Shown here: piece by piece, positions 1 through 11,201 of the stretch
Layout of the letters: the number at the start of each line of letters is the position of its first letter
Numbering within the stretch: the stretch's first letter is position 1
Assembly: GCA_963575745.1 (NCBI GenBank)
Contig: CAUYUJ010021170.1
Location: 1,098,801 to 1,162,800, forward strand
Origin: Prorocentrum cordatum
Taxonomy: Eukaryota; Sar; Dinophyceae; Prorocentrales; Prorocentraceae
Direction: 5' to 3'
Length of the DNA stretch: 64,000 bases
The notes under the pieces: model-generated
What the model saw: the letters and a program-made list of their open reading frames with translations, nothing else
Database searches by the model: none
Told to the model about the DNA's origin: nothing
Made by a program: the position numbers and the translations under genes

Positions 1-35
1 TCATCATCATCATCATCATCTATCATCATCATCAA

Positions 36-113
<78 letters not shown>

Positions 114-191
114 TACCACCATCATAACCATCATCATCATCTACAGCATCATCATCATTATCGTCATCATCTACAGCATCATCATCATCAA

Positions 192-237
<46 letters not shown>

Positions 238-240
238 GTT
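1..240. repeat. (CAT/ATC)n trinucleotide array
   Basis: Nearly uninterrupted CAT units with sparse substitutions. The frames read poly-Asp on one strand and poly-Ser/His/Ile on the other, so the aspartate-rich open frame on the minus strand is a repeat artefact. The array begins at the window edge and may extend further left. Confidence 0.95.
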
Positions 241-1300
241 GACGTCGTCGACGTCGTCGTCACCACCATCATCCCAAATTCCAGCCACTTCTCCTCCTCC
301 TCCTCCTCTTCCTCTTCATCCTCATGGGTCTGGCCTCCCAGCGTCACATTATTTTATCCAATGCCTTCGACCACAAAGTCGACCTCGCTCAACGGCCTCA
401 TTGTAAGCAAATTCGCTCCCTCACATTACATCGTCATCCCCCGTACCCCTGCTCCTCCGCGCCTTCCACATCCACTTCCTACCCACACCTCTCTAAAGTA
501 TCCGCGTCAGGGTCCTCGATGCTCATTCCTCTTCCCGCCCCATCCCCCCCCCACACACACTGCTCCATTGCAATATTCTCACCCTCGCCCTCATTGCCCC
601 TGTCCTCCTTCTCCACCTCCGCATCCTCCTCCTCCTCCTCCTCCTCCTCCTCCTCCTCATGATCTACCTCCGTTTGCCCGTTCCCCCCTCCTCCCAAGTT
701 CTCCCCTCCCCCCTCTCCGTCCTCCCCCACCCCTCGTTCCCTTCATCCCGCCAAGTATCGTCCTCCCCATGCACCCTCCTCCTGCTCATGCCTCTGCCTC
801 GTAGGTTCTCTCCGCCCCATCCTCGCATTCTCCCGATTCTCCATTCCGCTTACCTGCATACGATATCCTCCTTCCCCGTCTTCTCCCCATCCTGCATAAC
901 CCACTCCTTCTCCCCCGCACTATGCCATCCTTTCTCATCCTCGTCGTCAGTCTCTGCGCGACCGTCACCACCACAAACACCATCACAATCAACATCGTCA
1001 GCAGCAACATCAAGAAGATCAGACTTAAATCAATGATCAGCAATCCCGTCCGCATGACAACGACCATCATCAACGACAGCATCATCATTAGCCACATCGT
1101 AATCCGAATCACCGTCAGATTCAACATCACAACCCAATCAGAATCGCCATCAACATGACCGCCGATATCGTCTTCGTAATCCGGACAACCACCATCGTCA
1201 TCACCATGAGAATCAGCAGCCCCGTCCTCAGCATAATTACCAAGATCATGATCATGGTCAGTATTATGCAGATCGTCAGCAGCATCACCATCATAAGCAT
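241..1300. repeat. Pyrimidine-rich low-complexity DNA with CCT runs and degenerate ATC units
   Basis: The plus strand is strongly C/T biased, with (CCT)n runs near 290-312 and 625-658. From about 950 it grades into degenerate ATC/CAT units. Open frames here encode Pro/Ser/Leu or Met/Ile/Thr runs with no protein-like composition. I see no gene. Confidence 0.8.
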
Positions 1301-1332
1301 AGAATCACCATCACCATCACCATCACCATCAC

Positions 1333-1385
<53 letters not shown>

Positions 1386-1390
1386 ACAGC
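1301..1390. repeat. (CAT/CAC)n trinucleotide array
   Basis: CACCAT units pass into a pure CAT run at about 1335-1384. It belongs to the same microsatellite class as 1-240, 2430-2880 and 19491-20560. Confidence 0.9.
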
Positions 1391-2400
1391 ATCACTATCA
1401 TCATCAGCATCCTCATCATTAGCGCTGTGTTCGTTGACATGGCTAGCGTAGTTACGCCATGAGGATCGGCATCGGTTTCTCATCAGTATCACCATCATCA
1501 TCATCAGCGATATAATCAACATCCTCAGCATAACCAGCGCCGTCGCCATCCTGTCATCATAGCCAGTATTACCAAAACGCCCGAAGCAGCATCACCATTA
1601 CTGTTGTTACACGTAGCGTGGTCATCCTCACCACCATCGCCATGGTCAGTGCCACTATCCATCACAATGACCATCACCATCATCAGCAGTAGCAACATGG
1701 TCCCCCTGCTCCTCCTCGTCATCCTTCTCGTCATCATCATCCATTCCTCAATCCTCATCCTCCTCCGTCTCCCCGTCCTAGTCGCCTCTTTCATCCCCCA
1801 TCCTTCACGCGATCGTCCTCCCTCTCCTCCTCCTCCTCCGCCACCTCCTCCTGCTGCTCCTGCACCTGCCCCCTTCGCAGGGGCATGGTACTGTAACCTG
1901 GTGCCAGCGCCACCTATTGCAAAGGGTGCACTGTCATGGAGCTCGACTCAGGGCGCTGAGGACAAGAAGGCGGCCGTCCTTTGCCATGGTGGAGGGTCCA
2001 ACCCCCTCGCGCCATGGGTTAGTTTCAAAGGCTTGGCAATTCTTGCCCTCGTGGGTCCGCGTGGCTGGCCCGCAGTGATCGGGTCGGCGCAGCGGGGTCC
2101 GCAATATCATGATCTCTGTGTCTCCAACGGCGGGTGTTTTATTCACCCCTGAAGCACCGAAGACACACACACACCACCTCGAGGAACGTGGCCGCGAGTG
2201 GGCCTGCGTTAAGCCCTTGTCCTGTCCCAGCGCACGTTTTCATCAAGGTGCACCCTTCGAGGAAGAGTGGGGTTATCGTATCGCACAGCTTCAGCAGCTT
2301 CCTGAACCTCCTCTCTAACACATCCTTGCTAAACCGCCTGCTCCTCTGCCTCCACTCCCCTATCCTCCTCCTCCTCAGCCTCCTCCTTCCTCTACCTCCT
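1391..2400. other. No recognisable gene
   Basis: Low-complexity CAT and CCT patches (1480-1560, 1700-1860) flank about 500 bp of more complex sequence at 1880-2340. The open frames there are short, overlap on both strands and match no family I recognise. Nothing can be annotated as coding. Confidence 0.6.
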
Positions 2401-2781
2401 TCTCCTCCTCCTCCTCCTGATCATCATAATCATCCTCCTCCTGATCAACATCATCTTCATAATCCGCAGCATCATCATCATAATCATAATCATCATCCTC
2501 ATCATCACCCATCATCAGCATCATCAGCAGCATCAACACCAGCATCAGCATCACCACCATCATCATCAGTATCATCATCAGCATCATCACAATCATCATC
2601 CTAATAAGCATCCTCACCATAATAATCATCACAGGAGGCATCAGCATCATCGTCATTATGATCAGAATAAGCAGCAGCAGCAGCAGCATCATCAGCAGCA
2701 GCATCATCATCATCATCGCCATCAGCATCGTCATCATCATCACCATCAGCATCATCGACAGTATCACCATCCTCATCACCC

Positions 2782-2835
<54 letters not shown>

Positions 2836-2940
2836 CCAACACCAACACCATCACCATCATCACCATCACCATCACCATCATCACCATCATCCCTCCTCCT
2901 CCTCCTCCTCCTCCTCCTCCTCCTCTTCCTCCTCCTCCTC
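2401..2940. repeat. Degenerate CAT array followed by (CCT)n
   Basis: CAT/CAG-type trinucleotides run from about 2430 to 2890, with a pure CAT core near 2784-2834. They switch sharply to (CCT)n at 2893-2940. The same pairing of a CCT tract with a CAT array recurs at 19.1-20.6 kb in the opposite order. Confidence 0.9.
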
Positions 2941-3387
2941 ATGATCCCCATCCCCCTCTCCAGCTCGTCTTCGCACTTCTCCTCCTTCCCCTCCTCCGTC
3001 GACCACGACCACTCCCGCGGCCACGGCCGCCACCACGACCACAATGACCACGACCACGGCGACCGAGACCACCGCAATGATCACGACCACGACCACGACG
3101 GCGGCGGCCCCCGCGCCTGCCAGATCGGCCACGCGGTCCTCACCGTCGCCTGCCCCACGCGCGCCGGATCCGGCTGGGCCTCGGAGGACCCGCGAACGCG
3201 CGGCACGCGCGCGAGGGAGCAAGCCGCTCCGGTGTGCCCGCGCCTTGCCGACTCCATGCCCCGAAGCGTCCAGCGGCGCGGCCACGAAGAAGAGATTTAG
3301 AACCGTTGTCCCTGAACGGGCGGGCGAAGGAGCAACAGGAGGAGGAGGAGGAGGAGGAGGAGGAAGAGGGAGGGAGAGAAAGAGGAG
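2941..3387. other. GC-rich spacer with short GGA run, no gene
   Basis: CAC/GAC-type repeats (about 3000-3105) pass into GC-rich sequence and then a (GGA)n run near 3342-3366. Overlapping frames on both strands give Ala/Arg/Thr-rich peptides without recognisable domains. Confidence 0.55.
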
Positions 3388-3409
3388 ACCGCGGCCATTA
3401 TGGCTCAAG
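3388..3409 (+). other. Relict dinoflagellate spliced leader (dinoSL-like)
   Basis: This 22-nt stretch ends in TGGCTCAAG and contains GGCCATTATGGCTCAAG. Compared with the conserved dinoflagellate trans-spliced leader as I know it, it matches at 19 of 22 positions. In dinoflagellates a genomic copy of the leader upstream of a coding remnant is the recognised mark of a reverse-transcribed, reintegrated mRNA. The decayed coding sequence at 3540-5690 lies directly downstream in the same orientation, which fits. Confidence 0.6.
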
Positions 3410-3539
3410 TCTGAACCCCTTGTCGCGGGGGCTCGAGCTTGGAGGTTTCCGCCGCCATGCGACAAACTTCGGGGGGGCGCCCGACGCAACCGTTCTTGCC
3501 GAAACCCCGAATTTGGCGAATCCGCTCCTTCACCCCAGT

Positions 3540-5690
3540 GTGCGATGGACCAGTTAAGTGCTCAGAGACGCGGCGCGCAGAAAGGTCTCATCTGCTCGAA
3601 CTGAGGCTGCAAGAGTAATCTCGCTCACTTCAGGTTATGCTACCATTGCAAGGGCCCGTTTCCTCGTATTGCTCATGCTGCTCCGTCTTCAAGGTTCTGG
3701 CCAAGGGCTCCCTGGAACAACTTCGGTGGAGGAGGTGGAGGCGGCAATGGTCGAGGAGGCAAAATCGGAGGCAAAGGTGGTGGCGGAAAAGGACTCAGAG
3801 GTGGCGTGAGGGATGGATCCAACGGTGAAGGGGCCAAGAAAGCTCCAGGGGCCCTCGACGAGCTCCACAGGATCCATCCAATGTTCACCGCTGGGAAGTT
3901 CAAGGATACCCTCCCCGATCCGCCAAATTATCCATATGCAAATCTTGGGAGGATGCCCATGCCGAACACAAAGCTGCTGCGCGTCTCGGTCGAATCGCTC
4001 TGCATGCTTAACAAGAGGAGGCCAGGAGGCCAACAAATACTGAACAACTCGAAACCGAGCGTGTCCAATCTTGTCTACAGTTGCAGGCTCGGTTGCAAAA
4101 TAAGGAGAACCTTGCCGAGGATACCGCTAAGGAGAAAACTATCATTGAGGAGGCCCGTGTCGCAGTTGCCGCGAGCGTGCTTGCTTCCAAGCTCCTAGAT
4201 GCCAGCAATCTTCAATCGCAGCTACGGTGGTAGTGTTGGTTAAGGAATGTGCCCAGGAGGCTTCAGACCCTGGTGGATTCCTTATCTCACGAGGGCGACG
4301 ATGATATCCATGGCCTCTCCACGAGTGGAGCCCCACTTGTTTACAGACCTTGGACTCCTTATTCAATGGTTCCTTATCCAATGCCCTCGCCGTATCTGAT
4401 TTCAAAATGTTGTTGGGCCGGGCTCAAGCATCTGGGGCGCGCACCAGTTTGGAATCTAAGTGCTCAGAGCTGCTTCAGGCTTTCGAGACGATTAGGTTAA
4501 TTTCTACGCCTTCGCCTACGCCAGGTCCCCCCGCAGGAAGGGTTTCACCAAGCGATGGGCTCGGAGGCCTCAACATCCCTGTCGACCTGGACGCGATTCT
4601 CGATGGCTTGAACGTCAACATCTCGGACGCAGTCGGACGCTGGAGGGCATCGCCAAAGTCAGCAAGTGGCGTCGATGCCGTTCCTCTCGTGCTGGCAGGA
4701 AAGTGTTCGGAAGCGAATTCGTCCACCCGAGCCCAGAGTGGGGTATGTAACAGTGGAGGCTCACGTTCTACAGTAGACGGTGGCGTCGCCGACACATGTG
4801 TCTTGGGCACCCGTCTCGGCAAGGCGGTCCTCTTCCCAAGGGTGGAGTTCATGGCCAGCCCCCTCAGGGGACACCACCTCGCCGCGCGGGTTGCAGCTTC
4901 TCGCCTCTCGCAATGACTCGGCCACCGCTGGGCACCCGGTCGCCCCAGGAGGCTTCTCTCGGCGGCTGCGGTGCTTGAGCGGAGCAGCTTCAGCTCCGCC
5001 CTTCGTCAGAGCGGAGCGTGCCGTGCCAGGCCTTCCTGCGAAGATGGCGCAGAGCGGGCCAGGGTTCACTCACTCAGGTGTAGCGGCTAGAGAGAGGCTG
5101 CCGCCTCATCGTGAATTGCTTCCACATGGTTCTGGCCCGCTCCTCGGGGAACCAAGGATTGCGGCTGCGACTTCGCCTCGCAGTGCAGGCTGCAGGTCGT
5201 TGCGTGGTTCCTCTGGTCCTATTTCCCTTGAGGTCGGAGGTCCCTGCCCGCTCCTCGGGGGTCTCCGCTCTGGTGCTATTACTTCGTCGCGCAGCGCGAG
5301 TGGCAGCTCAGCGTGTAATGCATCCATTCCCCCGATTTCTGGCTTGGTACAAGCAGGTCATGTGGCCCTGCTGACATACCTCATTGCACCCTCAAGCTTG
5401 GTGGTTCTGCTCCGAATGGAGTGTCTGGCCCTTTTCTCGGGGGACTCCCTTCGCCGGTTGCTACTTCACTGCGCGGTGCGAGTTGCAGCTTGCCGAACAT
5501 GTCTTTTGAGGATTGCTGCCTTGGTGCTCAAAGCAGGCTCTGCAGCACGAGCAGCTCGAGGCAATGGCTCGCTCACCGGGGCGCCTCTCCCACATCCAGT
5601 GTGAACGCGCGTGTGCCCCGAATCCGCCACCGTGCCCCTGGGGCACGGAGTGGGCGTGTCCTCTCGACCCCTTTGCCTAATGCGGAATGA
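3540..5690 (+). pseudogene. Decayed retroposed coding sequence (ORF1-like, zinc-knuckle and coiled-coil remnants)
   Basis: Several plus-strand frame fragments look like one broken protein. Near 3590-3670 there are paired cysteines (CSNCG, then CYHCK). A Gly-rich stretch follows (3725-3810), then a better-conserved piece containing DELHRIHPMFTAGKFKD (3858-3908). In another frame, 4040-4230 reads as a Glu/Gln/Ala-rich coiled coil. From about 4840 to 5690 there are four degenerate repeats of roughly 110-190 bp, with peptide echoes such as SGPLLG followed by ATSxR. Frame changes and stops make it non-functional. The upstream leader relic (3388) and an A-rich run at 5693-5704 suggest a reintegrated cDNA. 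The order of a Cys-rich head, coiled coil and repeats would suit a LINE-type ORF1 or other retroelement structural protein. That is inference, and I do not recognise the family. Confidence 0.4.
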
Positions 5691-5878
5691 CGATTAATAA
5701 AAAAATAGGGGAGAACGAATAAACAAATAATTTTCTGCTATTTCTACATAATTTCCTGACTGGAGGAGAACGATTTAAAAACAAATAATTTTCCAGCCTG
5801 CGGCCGATTTTTTCTAATCGTCATCCTGGGCGCCGCCGCGTGAACACGTCCCCCGGTCATTTATTAATCGTCATCCTC
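5684..5878. mobile_element. AT-rich element with inverted ends (MITE-like)
   Basis: A 14-bp perfect inverted repeat (ATGACGATTAATAA at 5687-5700 and its complement at 5861-5874) bounds about 160 bp of AT-rich DNA in otherwise GC-rich sequence. A third partial copy of the end lies at 5815-5826. Inside, two direct repeats share GAGAACGA and AACAAATAATTTTC (about 5710-5738 and 5765-5794). No clear target-site duplication was seen, so element status is tentative. Confidence 0.4.
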
Positions 5879-5929
5879 CATTACTCCTCTGAGCCCCACT
5901 CCTCGCTCCGGAAGATTCCGTAAAGGGGC

Positions 5930-6655
5930 CCGGATCCCTCGCTCTCAAGTCTCCCGGGGCTCGGCGCACGCCCCACGGGGGCTTCCCGCGTGCCCCCCCG
6001 GGGCTCCGGGAGCTGTCGTCGCACGATCTCCTGCGGGCCCGACGAGGGCGCGGCCCCAGGACGTGCAGAGTGGGCCCCAAGAGGCCCCCCAGACGGTCCA
6101 AGAGGGCCCCGAATCGCCGAACGATCGCTCCAAGACGCTCAAGATGGCCCCCTGACGGCCCAAGAGGCCTCCAAGAAGCCCAAAGAGGCCTCCAAGAGGC
6201 CTCCCAAGAGGGCCCAAAGAGGCCAAAACCAGTGATTCGCCTCTTCGGTTCCCCGACGCTCCCAGAGGGCCCTACAGGCCCCCGAGGCCGCCCCAAGACT
6301 GCCTAAGACGCCTCCAAGAGTACCCCAAAACAGCCCAGGAGGGCCCCAAGATGGCCCAAGAGGCGCCCAACCGCCCAAGAGGGCCCCAAGACGGCCCCAA
6401 ACGAGGGAACACAAAGCGAGAATCCGAGCCTTCCCCCCCAAGAGGCTCCCAGGAGGCCTCAGGAGGAGCCCAGGGCCACAAGACGCCCCCAAGAGGCCCC
6501 TAAGAAGCCCCAAACAGGCCCCATAAGGCCCTCTAAAACCCTCAAGAGGCATCCAAACTGCCTCCAAGAGGCTCTGAGAGGCCTCCCACGAAATCGCAAC
6601 GAACATCCAATAGGCTTCATACCCACAACCCAGGCACGGCGGCGGGATGGGCCGA
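5930..6655 (-). repeat. 12-nt-period degenerate array, inverted arm
   Basis: Units like CCAAGAGGCCCC repeat with roughly 12-nt spacing. They are the reverse complement of the GGCCTCTTGGGG units that fill 6667-8945. Because 12 is a multiple of three, several frames stay open on both strands (Trp/Leu/Gly or Arg/Pro/Lys peptides). The open frames here are therefore not evidence of genes. Confidence 0.8.
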
Positions 6656-6666
6656 AGGCCATTCGA

Positions 6667-7805
6667 CCTGGCCCGGCACAGAAACGGAAAGAGCGCGTCA
6701 GAAACAGAAACCGAAATTACTCACACCACCGTTCGTACTGGGAGCCTTTGCGTTGAGAGCTTGTTACGTCACCCCTCGCTCGTGGGAGCCTTGGTGTTCA
6801 GAGATTGTTGCGTTGCCGCCCGTTCCTGAGCCTTGGCTGGGCCTTGGTGTCAGGAACTTGTTACGTCATCGCTCCCTGCTGGGAGCCTTGGTCTTATCAG
6901 CTTGTTTACGTCACCGTTCGCTCTTGGGAGTCTTGGTGTGAAAAGCTTTTGGCGTTACCGATCGCTCTTTATTTGGCGTCTCTGGGCCTTCTTGGGAGTT
7001 CTACTGCGGCCCTTTTCGGGCCCTTTTGGAGGCCTCTTGGAAGCATCTTGGGGGCATCTTGGGACTTCTTGGGGGCTCTGGGGGCCTGCTGGGAGCTTCT
7101 TGGGGCGAAATGCTAGATTTTTCGGTTCGTGGTCCCCCTCTTGGGGCCGTCTTGGGGCCCTCTTGGGCCGTCTTGGGCGCCTCTTGGACCGTCTTGGGCC
7201 GTTTTGGGGGCCTCTTGGGAGCCTCTTGGGCCGTCTTGGGGCGGTCTTGGGGGCCTCTTCGACCGTCTTCAACGCCGTGAAAACCGAAAAGCCCTATATG
7301 CCAAAAACGTATCATTTCCCCGTCGGAAATCAATGATTTGGGTCTCCTGGTGGCCTCTTGGGACGCTTCTTGGGGGCCTCTTGGGGCTTCTTGGGGGGGC
7401 TCTTGGGGCCTCCTGGGAGCGTCTTGCCCCTCTTGGGGCCGTCTTGGGGCCCTCTTGGGCCGTCTTGGGCGCCTCTTGGACCGTCTTGGGGCCCTCTTGG
7501 GCCGTTTTGGGGGCCTCTTGGGAGCCTCTTGGGCCGTCTTGGGGCGGTCTTGGGGGCCTCTTGGGCCGTCGTCAGCGCCGTGACAGCAGAACAGCCGTAT
7601 ATGCTAAAAATATACGTGCTCCTCTTGGATATCCATGATTTTGGCCTCTCGGGGCCCTCTTGGGACGCCCTTTGGGCGCCTCTTGGGGGCCTCTTGGGGG
7701 CCTCTTGGGCCGTCTTGGGCTCTCTTGGAGCGCTCTCGGGCCGTCTTGGGGGGAACCCGAAAAACATGCAAAAACCAAAGGGAAACACCGAAAACGGCTA
7801 TTAAA
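6667..7805 (+). repeat. 1,139-bp tandem duplication, unit 1, filled with 12-nt-period repeats
   Basis: The unit begins with a unique-looking head (about 6667-6975, including GAAATTACTCACACCACCG). It continues into 12-nt-period CTCTTGGGG repeats broken by AT-richer inserts carrying a shared TATATGC-type motif (about 7271-7340 and 7574-7640). The head recurs 1,138-1,139 bp downstream with high identity. Confidence 0.85.
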
Positions 7806-8945
7806 CCTGGGCCGGCACGGAAACGGAAAGAGCGCTTCAACAACGTGACCGAAATTACTCACACCACCGTTCGTACTGGGAGCCTTGGCGTTGAGAGCTT
7901 GTTACGTCACCCTGCGCTCTTGGGAGCCTTGGTGTTCAGAGATTGTTGCGTTGCCGCCCGTTCCTGAGCCTTGGCTGGGCCTTGGTGTCAGGAACTTGTT
8001 ACGTCATCGCTCCCTGCTGGGAGCCTTGGTCTTATCAGCTTGTTTACGTCAACGTTCGCTCTTGGGAGCCTTGGTGTGAAGAGCATTTTGCATTACCGAT
8101 CACTCTTTATTTGGCTTCTCTGAGCCTTCTTGGGAGTCCTATTGCGGTCCTTTTTGAACCCCTTTGGGGGCCTCTTGGGGCTTCTTGGGGGTCTGTGGAG
8201 GCCTCCTGGGAGCGTCTTGGGGCGAAATGCTAGACTTTCGGGTTCGTGGTCCCCCTTCTGGGGCCCTCTTGGGGCGTCTTGGGCGCCTCCTGGGCCGTCT
8301 TGGCGCCCTCTTGGGCAGTTTTTGGGGCCTCTTGGGAGCCTCTTGGGCCGTCTTGGGGCGGTCTCAGGGGCCTCTTGGACCGTCTTCAACGCCGTGGAAG
8401 CCGAAAAGCCGTATATGCTAAAATGTACGTTTTGCTAAAGGAAATCAATGATTTTGGCCTCCTGGTGGCCTCGTCGAACGCCTCTTGGGGGCCTCTTGGG
8501 GCTTCTTTGGGGGCTGTGGGGGCCTCCCAGGAGCGTCTTGGGGCGATAGGTTAGACTTTTCAGTTCGTGGTCCCCCTCTTGGGGCCGTCTTGGGGCCCTC
8601 TTGGGCCGTCTTGGGCGCCTCTTGGACCGTCTTGGGGCCCTCTTGGGCCGTTTTGGGGGCCTCTTGGGAGCCTCTTGGGCCGTCTTGGGGCGGTTTCAGG
8701 GGCCTCTTGGGCCGTCTTCAGCGCAGTGAAAGTCGAAAAGCCGTAGATGCTAAAAGTGTACCTTTGCGTCGGGAACATCGATGGTTTTGGCATCTTGGGG
8801 CCCTCGTGGGGCGCCCCTTGGGCACCTCTTGGGGGCCTCTTGGGCCGTCTTGGGCTCTCTTGGAGCGCTCTTCGGCCGTCTGGAGGGAGAATCCGAAAAA
8901 CATACCAAAACCCTAGGGGAAAAACACAACATAGGACCATTAGAC
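7806..8945 (+). repeat. 1,139-bp tandem duplication, unit 2
   Basis: Second copy of the unit at 6667-7805. The heads align almost base for base (for example ACACCACCGTTCG at 6723 and 7861). Sub-repeats with AT-rich inserts recur near 8390-8460 and 8721-8790. The array is thus organised at three levels: a 12-nt period, sub-repeats of about 300 bp, and the 1.14-kb unit. Confidence 0.85.
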
Positions 8946-9170
8946 CCCGCCTGCGCGCCTCGCCCCTCCCCTGGACCCCTCCCTTAAGGGCTTCGCCCCC
9001 TGCTCAACGTCACTCGCTCGTACCTCGCTCTTTCCGTCGCCCATCCACTCCCCGTACGTTCCCCCCTGGACCCCCCCCCCCCCCCCTAGGGGCTCCGCCC
9101 AAAACACAACGTCATCGCTCGTACATCGCTCTTTCCGTTACCTGCTTGGCACGGGGACGGAAAGCGCATT
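8946..9170 (+). repeat. Diverged tandem pair, C-rich
   Basis: Two related copies share a CCCCTGGACCCC core and a downstream TCGCTCTTTCCGT. One is at about 8968-9042 and the other at about 9064-9140, the latter containing a run of 16 C. No coding signal was seen. Confidence 0.6.
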
Positions 9171-10960
9171 TACTTTCAGAGCGCGAGATGTCGCTGGCTT
9201 GCCCGTTCTTTCTCTCTGTCTCCCCGTCTGGAGATTATCTTGGGGCATCGTTGTGGCATATTGGGCGCCCTCTAGGGCTATCTCGAAGCTGCAGGAGGCC
9301 TCTTGAGGGGGAACCAGGGCGTGTTGGTATCTTGGGAAGGCACCAGTGCGCGATAGAACACGAATGAAGATTATGGTCATACTGATGATGATGCTGCTGT
9401 TGCTGCTGATGATGATGATGACGACGACGATATACTCTCTTAGAAGCATCTTGGGCGTCTCCTAGGCCCTCCTTGGGTCGGCACAGACTCTCCATGGGAA
9501 AGATCTGGAAGGGGAAACGGCTGGATAAATCTCAATGTATGGAGGCCCAAGGCTTGGAATGAAATCTTGCAACTGACTCAGGCCCGAGATAATCGAGGGC
9601 TTCCAGCAGGCGTGCCTTTAGACCGTAAGAATGTTAACGCCAAGACCCATGTGGCCACTAAGTGCTACCAACATGCATTCCCAGGGCGTCAGGGCGTGTT
9701 TTGCTCTGGGTATACAATCGCCATCACGAGTTGCGGCATCTGTTTCAGCGACCTGGCTCGCATGCACAGCTGCAGTCTCACCGTTTGCACCAGTGGCAGA
9801 AGCTACGGAAAAGAGTATAAGTTCGGAAACATGGGAAGAACAGATGAGACTTCTGACATCCGTTCCTTGCGGATGTTGCCACCAGGCTGCTTCGACTTAA
9901 GCTTGGCGGGTGCCCTCATGCACTCATAGATGTGGTTGAAGTGTTGTCTAGCATGCGGGAGAAAGTTGGACAACTGGAGGTGAGGAAGGAGTCAAAAGAA
10001 AGCTTGGGAGGATTGGCGCTCGAATCTTGTAAGCAACAATTGCGAGCAGGCGTGTCCTGTTAGAGTAATGGCGCACCTCTATTGAAGGAGGGCGTCGACA
10101 TCAACTGCGCTTTTGCTGGAACGCTGCCCCACAGGCTGTTTGCAGAAAGGCGTGCATGAAACAGGTGCGTGGCAGGCTCCGGGGCAAGCTCAGCCTTTGG
10201 GGAATCTCCACATGCCGGCGCACCTCCCCGTCCCCCCCGCTGTGCCAGGCCTCGTTCCCGGGAAGATCAGCAGCCGACTCAGAGCTGGCACCTGCGTCCC
10301 TGAATAGCTTTCACCCGAGCACGCCTCAGTTACCAGGCGCAGGAGTAGATAACTGATCCTTGCAATGCCGCCACAACTACCGGGTGGGTTAAGCCCCCAC
10401 TGATATGCAGAACTTGGTTGTGCTCCTGATGCCCAAGCCAGAAACAGTAAGCGCCCCATTGGCCACTACGATGGCTTCGCGAGGCTGCATGGTCAGACCC
10501 ATCGGAACCCATGTAGGCCTTGGCGGCAAGACTGAGGTATGGGCCTTGATGCTTCCATGAACTTAGGGCGGAGTGCTGTGGATATGGTTTGGAGGGAGAG
10601 TGTTTCGGCGGCGCTAAGTTCGGGGCTACAGATGCAGCATGCTACCATTCTTTGGGACTTTCTGAAGCTCTACGAAGCAATGGGTATCTGTATACAAGGG
10701 TACTCGGATGTATTCTCCCTGGCTGCATTGCCCCATCGGGCAGGAGGTTCAAGCTGAACCGTCGCACTCGAGGAAGGACATGGCGCGTGGACGAAACCAA
10801 GGGGTTTCTGGTCAGCTGTCCAGCGATGTTGTAGTTTTGCTCCAAAATTGCCCTGCCCTCGAATGACACACCATGGTGGTGCACTAGGCCTCTGGCCTCA
10901 ACAACGGGTCTAGATGTCTCTGAGCCATATCACTTCAAGCTCCTCTTCCTCCTACTCTCC
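9171..10960. other. No recognisable gene; possible decayed coding remnant
   Basis: A small CAT/CTG-type patch lies at 9378-9432. The rest has normal complexity. Short plus-strand frames at 9950-10060 (a Glu/Leu/Lys-rich stretch) and 10590-10830 look mildly protein-like but are interrupted by stops and change frame. A broken retroelement protein is possible but I cannot assign it. Confidence 0.4.
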
Positions 10961-11054
10961 TCCCCCTCCTGAGGTCCAGGAGGTGGAGGAAGAGATGTTG
11001 CAACATGTCGTAGGTCGCAGGCTCCAGTGACGTTCTGGCCCAAACCTCGCACCC

Positions 11055-11201
11055 ATGCCCAAGCGCAGGGGCAGGACTTTGAAACAAAAACGAGGGGTGC
11101 TCAAGAGCAAAGCGAACAAAACATACAACGACGCGCGGAACAAGATGCCCAAGCTCGCTCGGAAAGAGGCCTATCGGAAAGAGTTCTTCCCCGAGTACTA
11201 A
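11055..11201 (+). CDS. Small basic ORF, 48 aa, uncertain
   Basis: The frame runs from ATG at 11055 to TAA at 11199-11201. It begins MPKRRGRTLKQKRG and ends KEFFPEY. It is Lys/Arg-rich like a nuclear or nucleic-acid-binding tail, and less repetitive than its surroundings. The same reading register stays protein-like for a further stretch after the stop. It may be an exon or a decayed fragment rather than a whole gene. No family is recognised and no ribosome-loading or splice signal could be judged. Confidence 0.2.
   Translation: MPKRRGRTLKQKRGVLKSKANKTYNDARNKMPKLARKEAYRKEFFPEY

Noticed and set aside
2087-2105. GCGCAGCGGGGTCCGCAA as a stray copy of the 18-bp palindrome
   Set aside because: Only a partial match to the consensus and isolated; best treated as chance in GC-rich DNA.
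4780-5604. 274-codon plus-strand ORF as an intact gene
   Set aside because: It is one register of the decayed repeat-containing coding remnant. The peptide repeats change frame within it, so it is a chance open stretch.
6667-8945. Several 80-170-codon ORFs rich in Trp/Leu/Gly or Arg/Pro/Lys
   Set aside because: A 12-nt repeat period keeps several frames open on both strands; no unique protein sequence.
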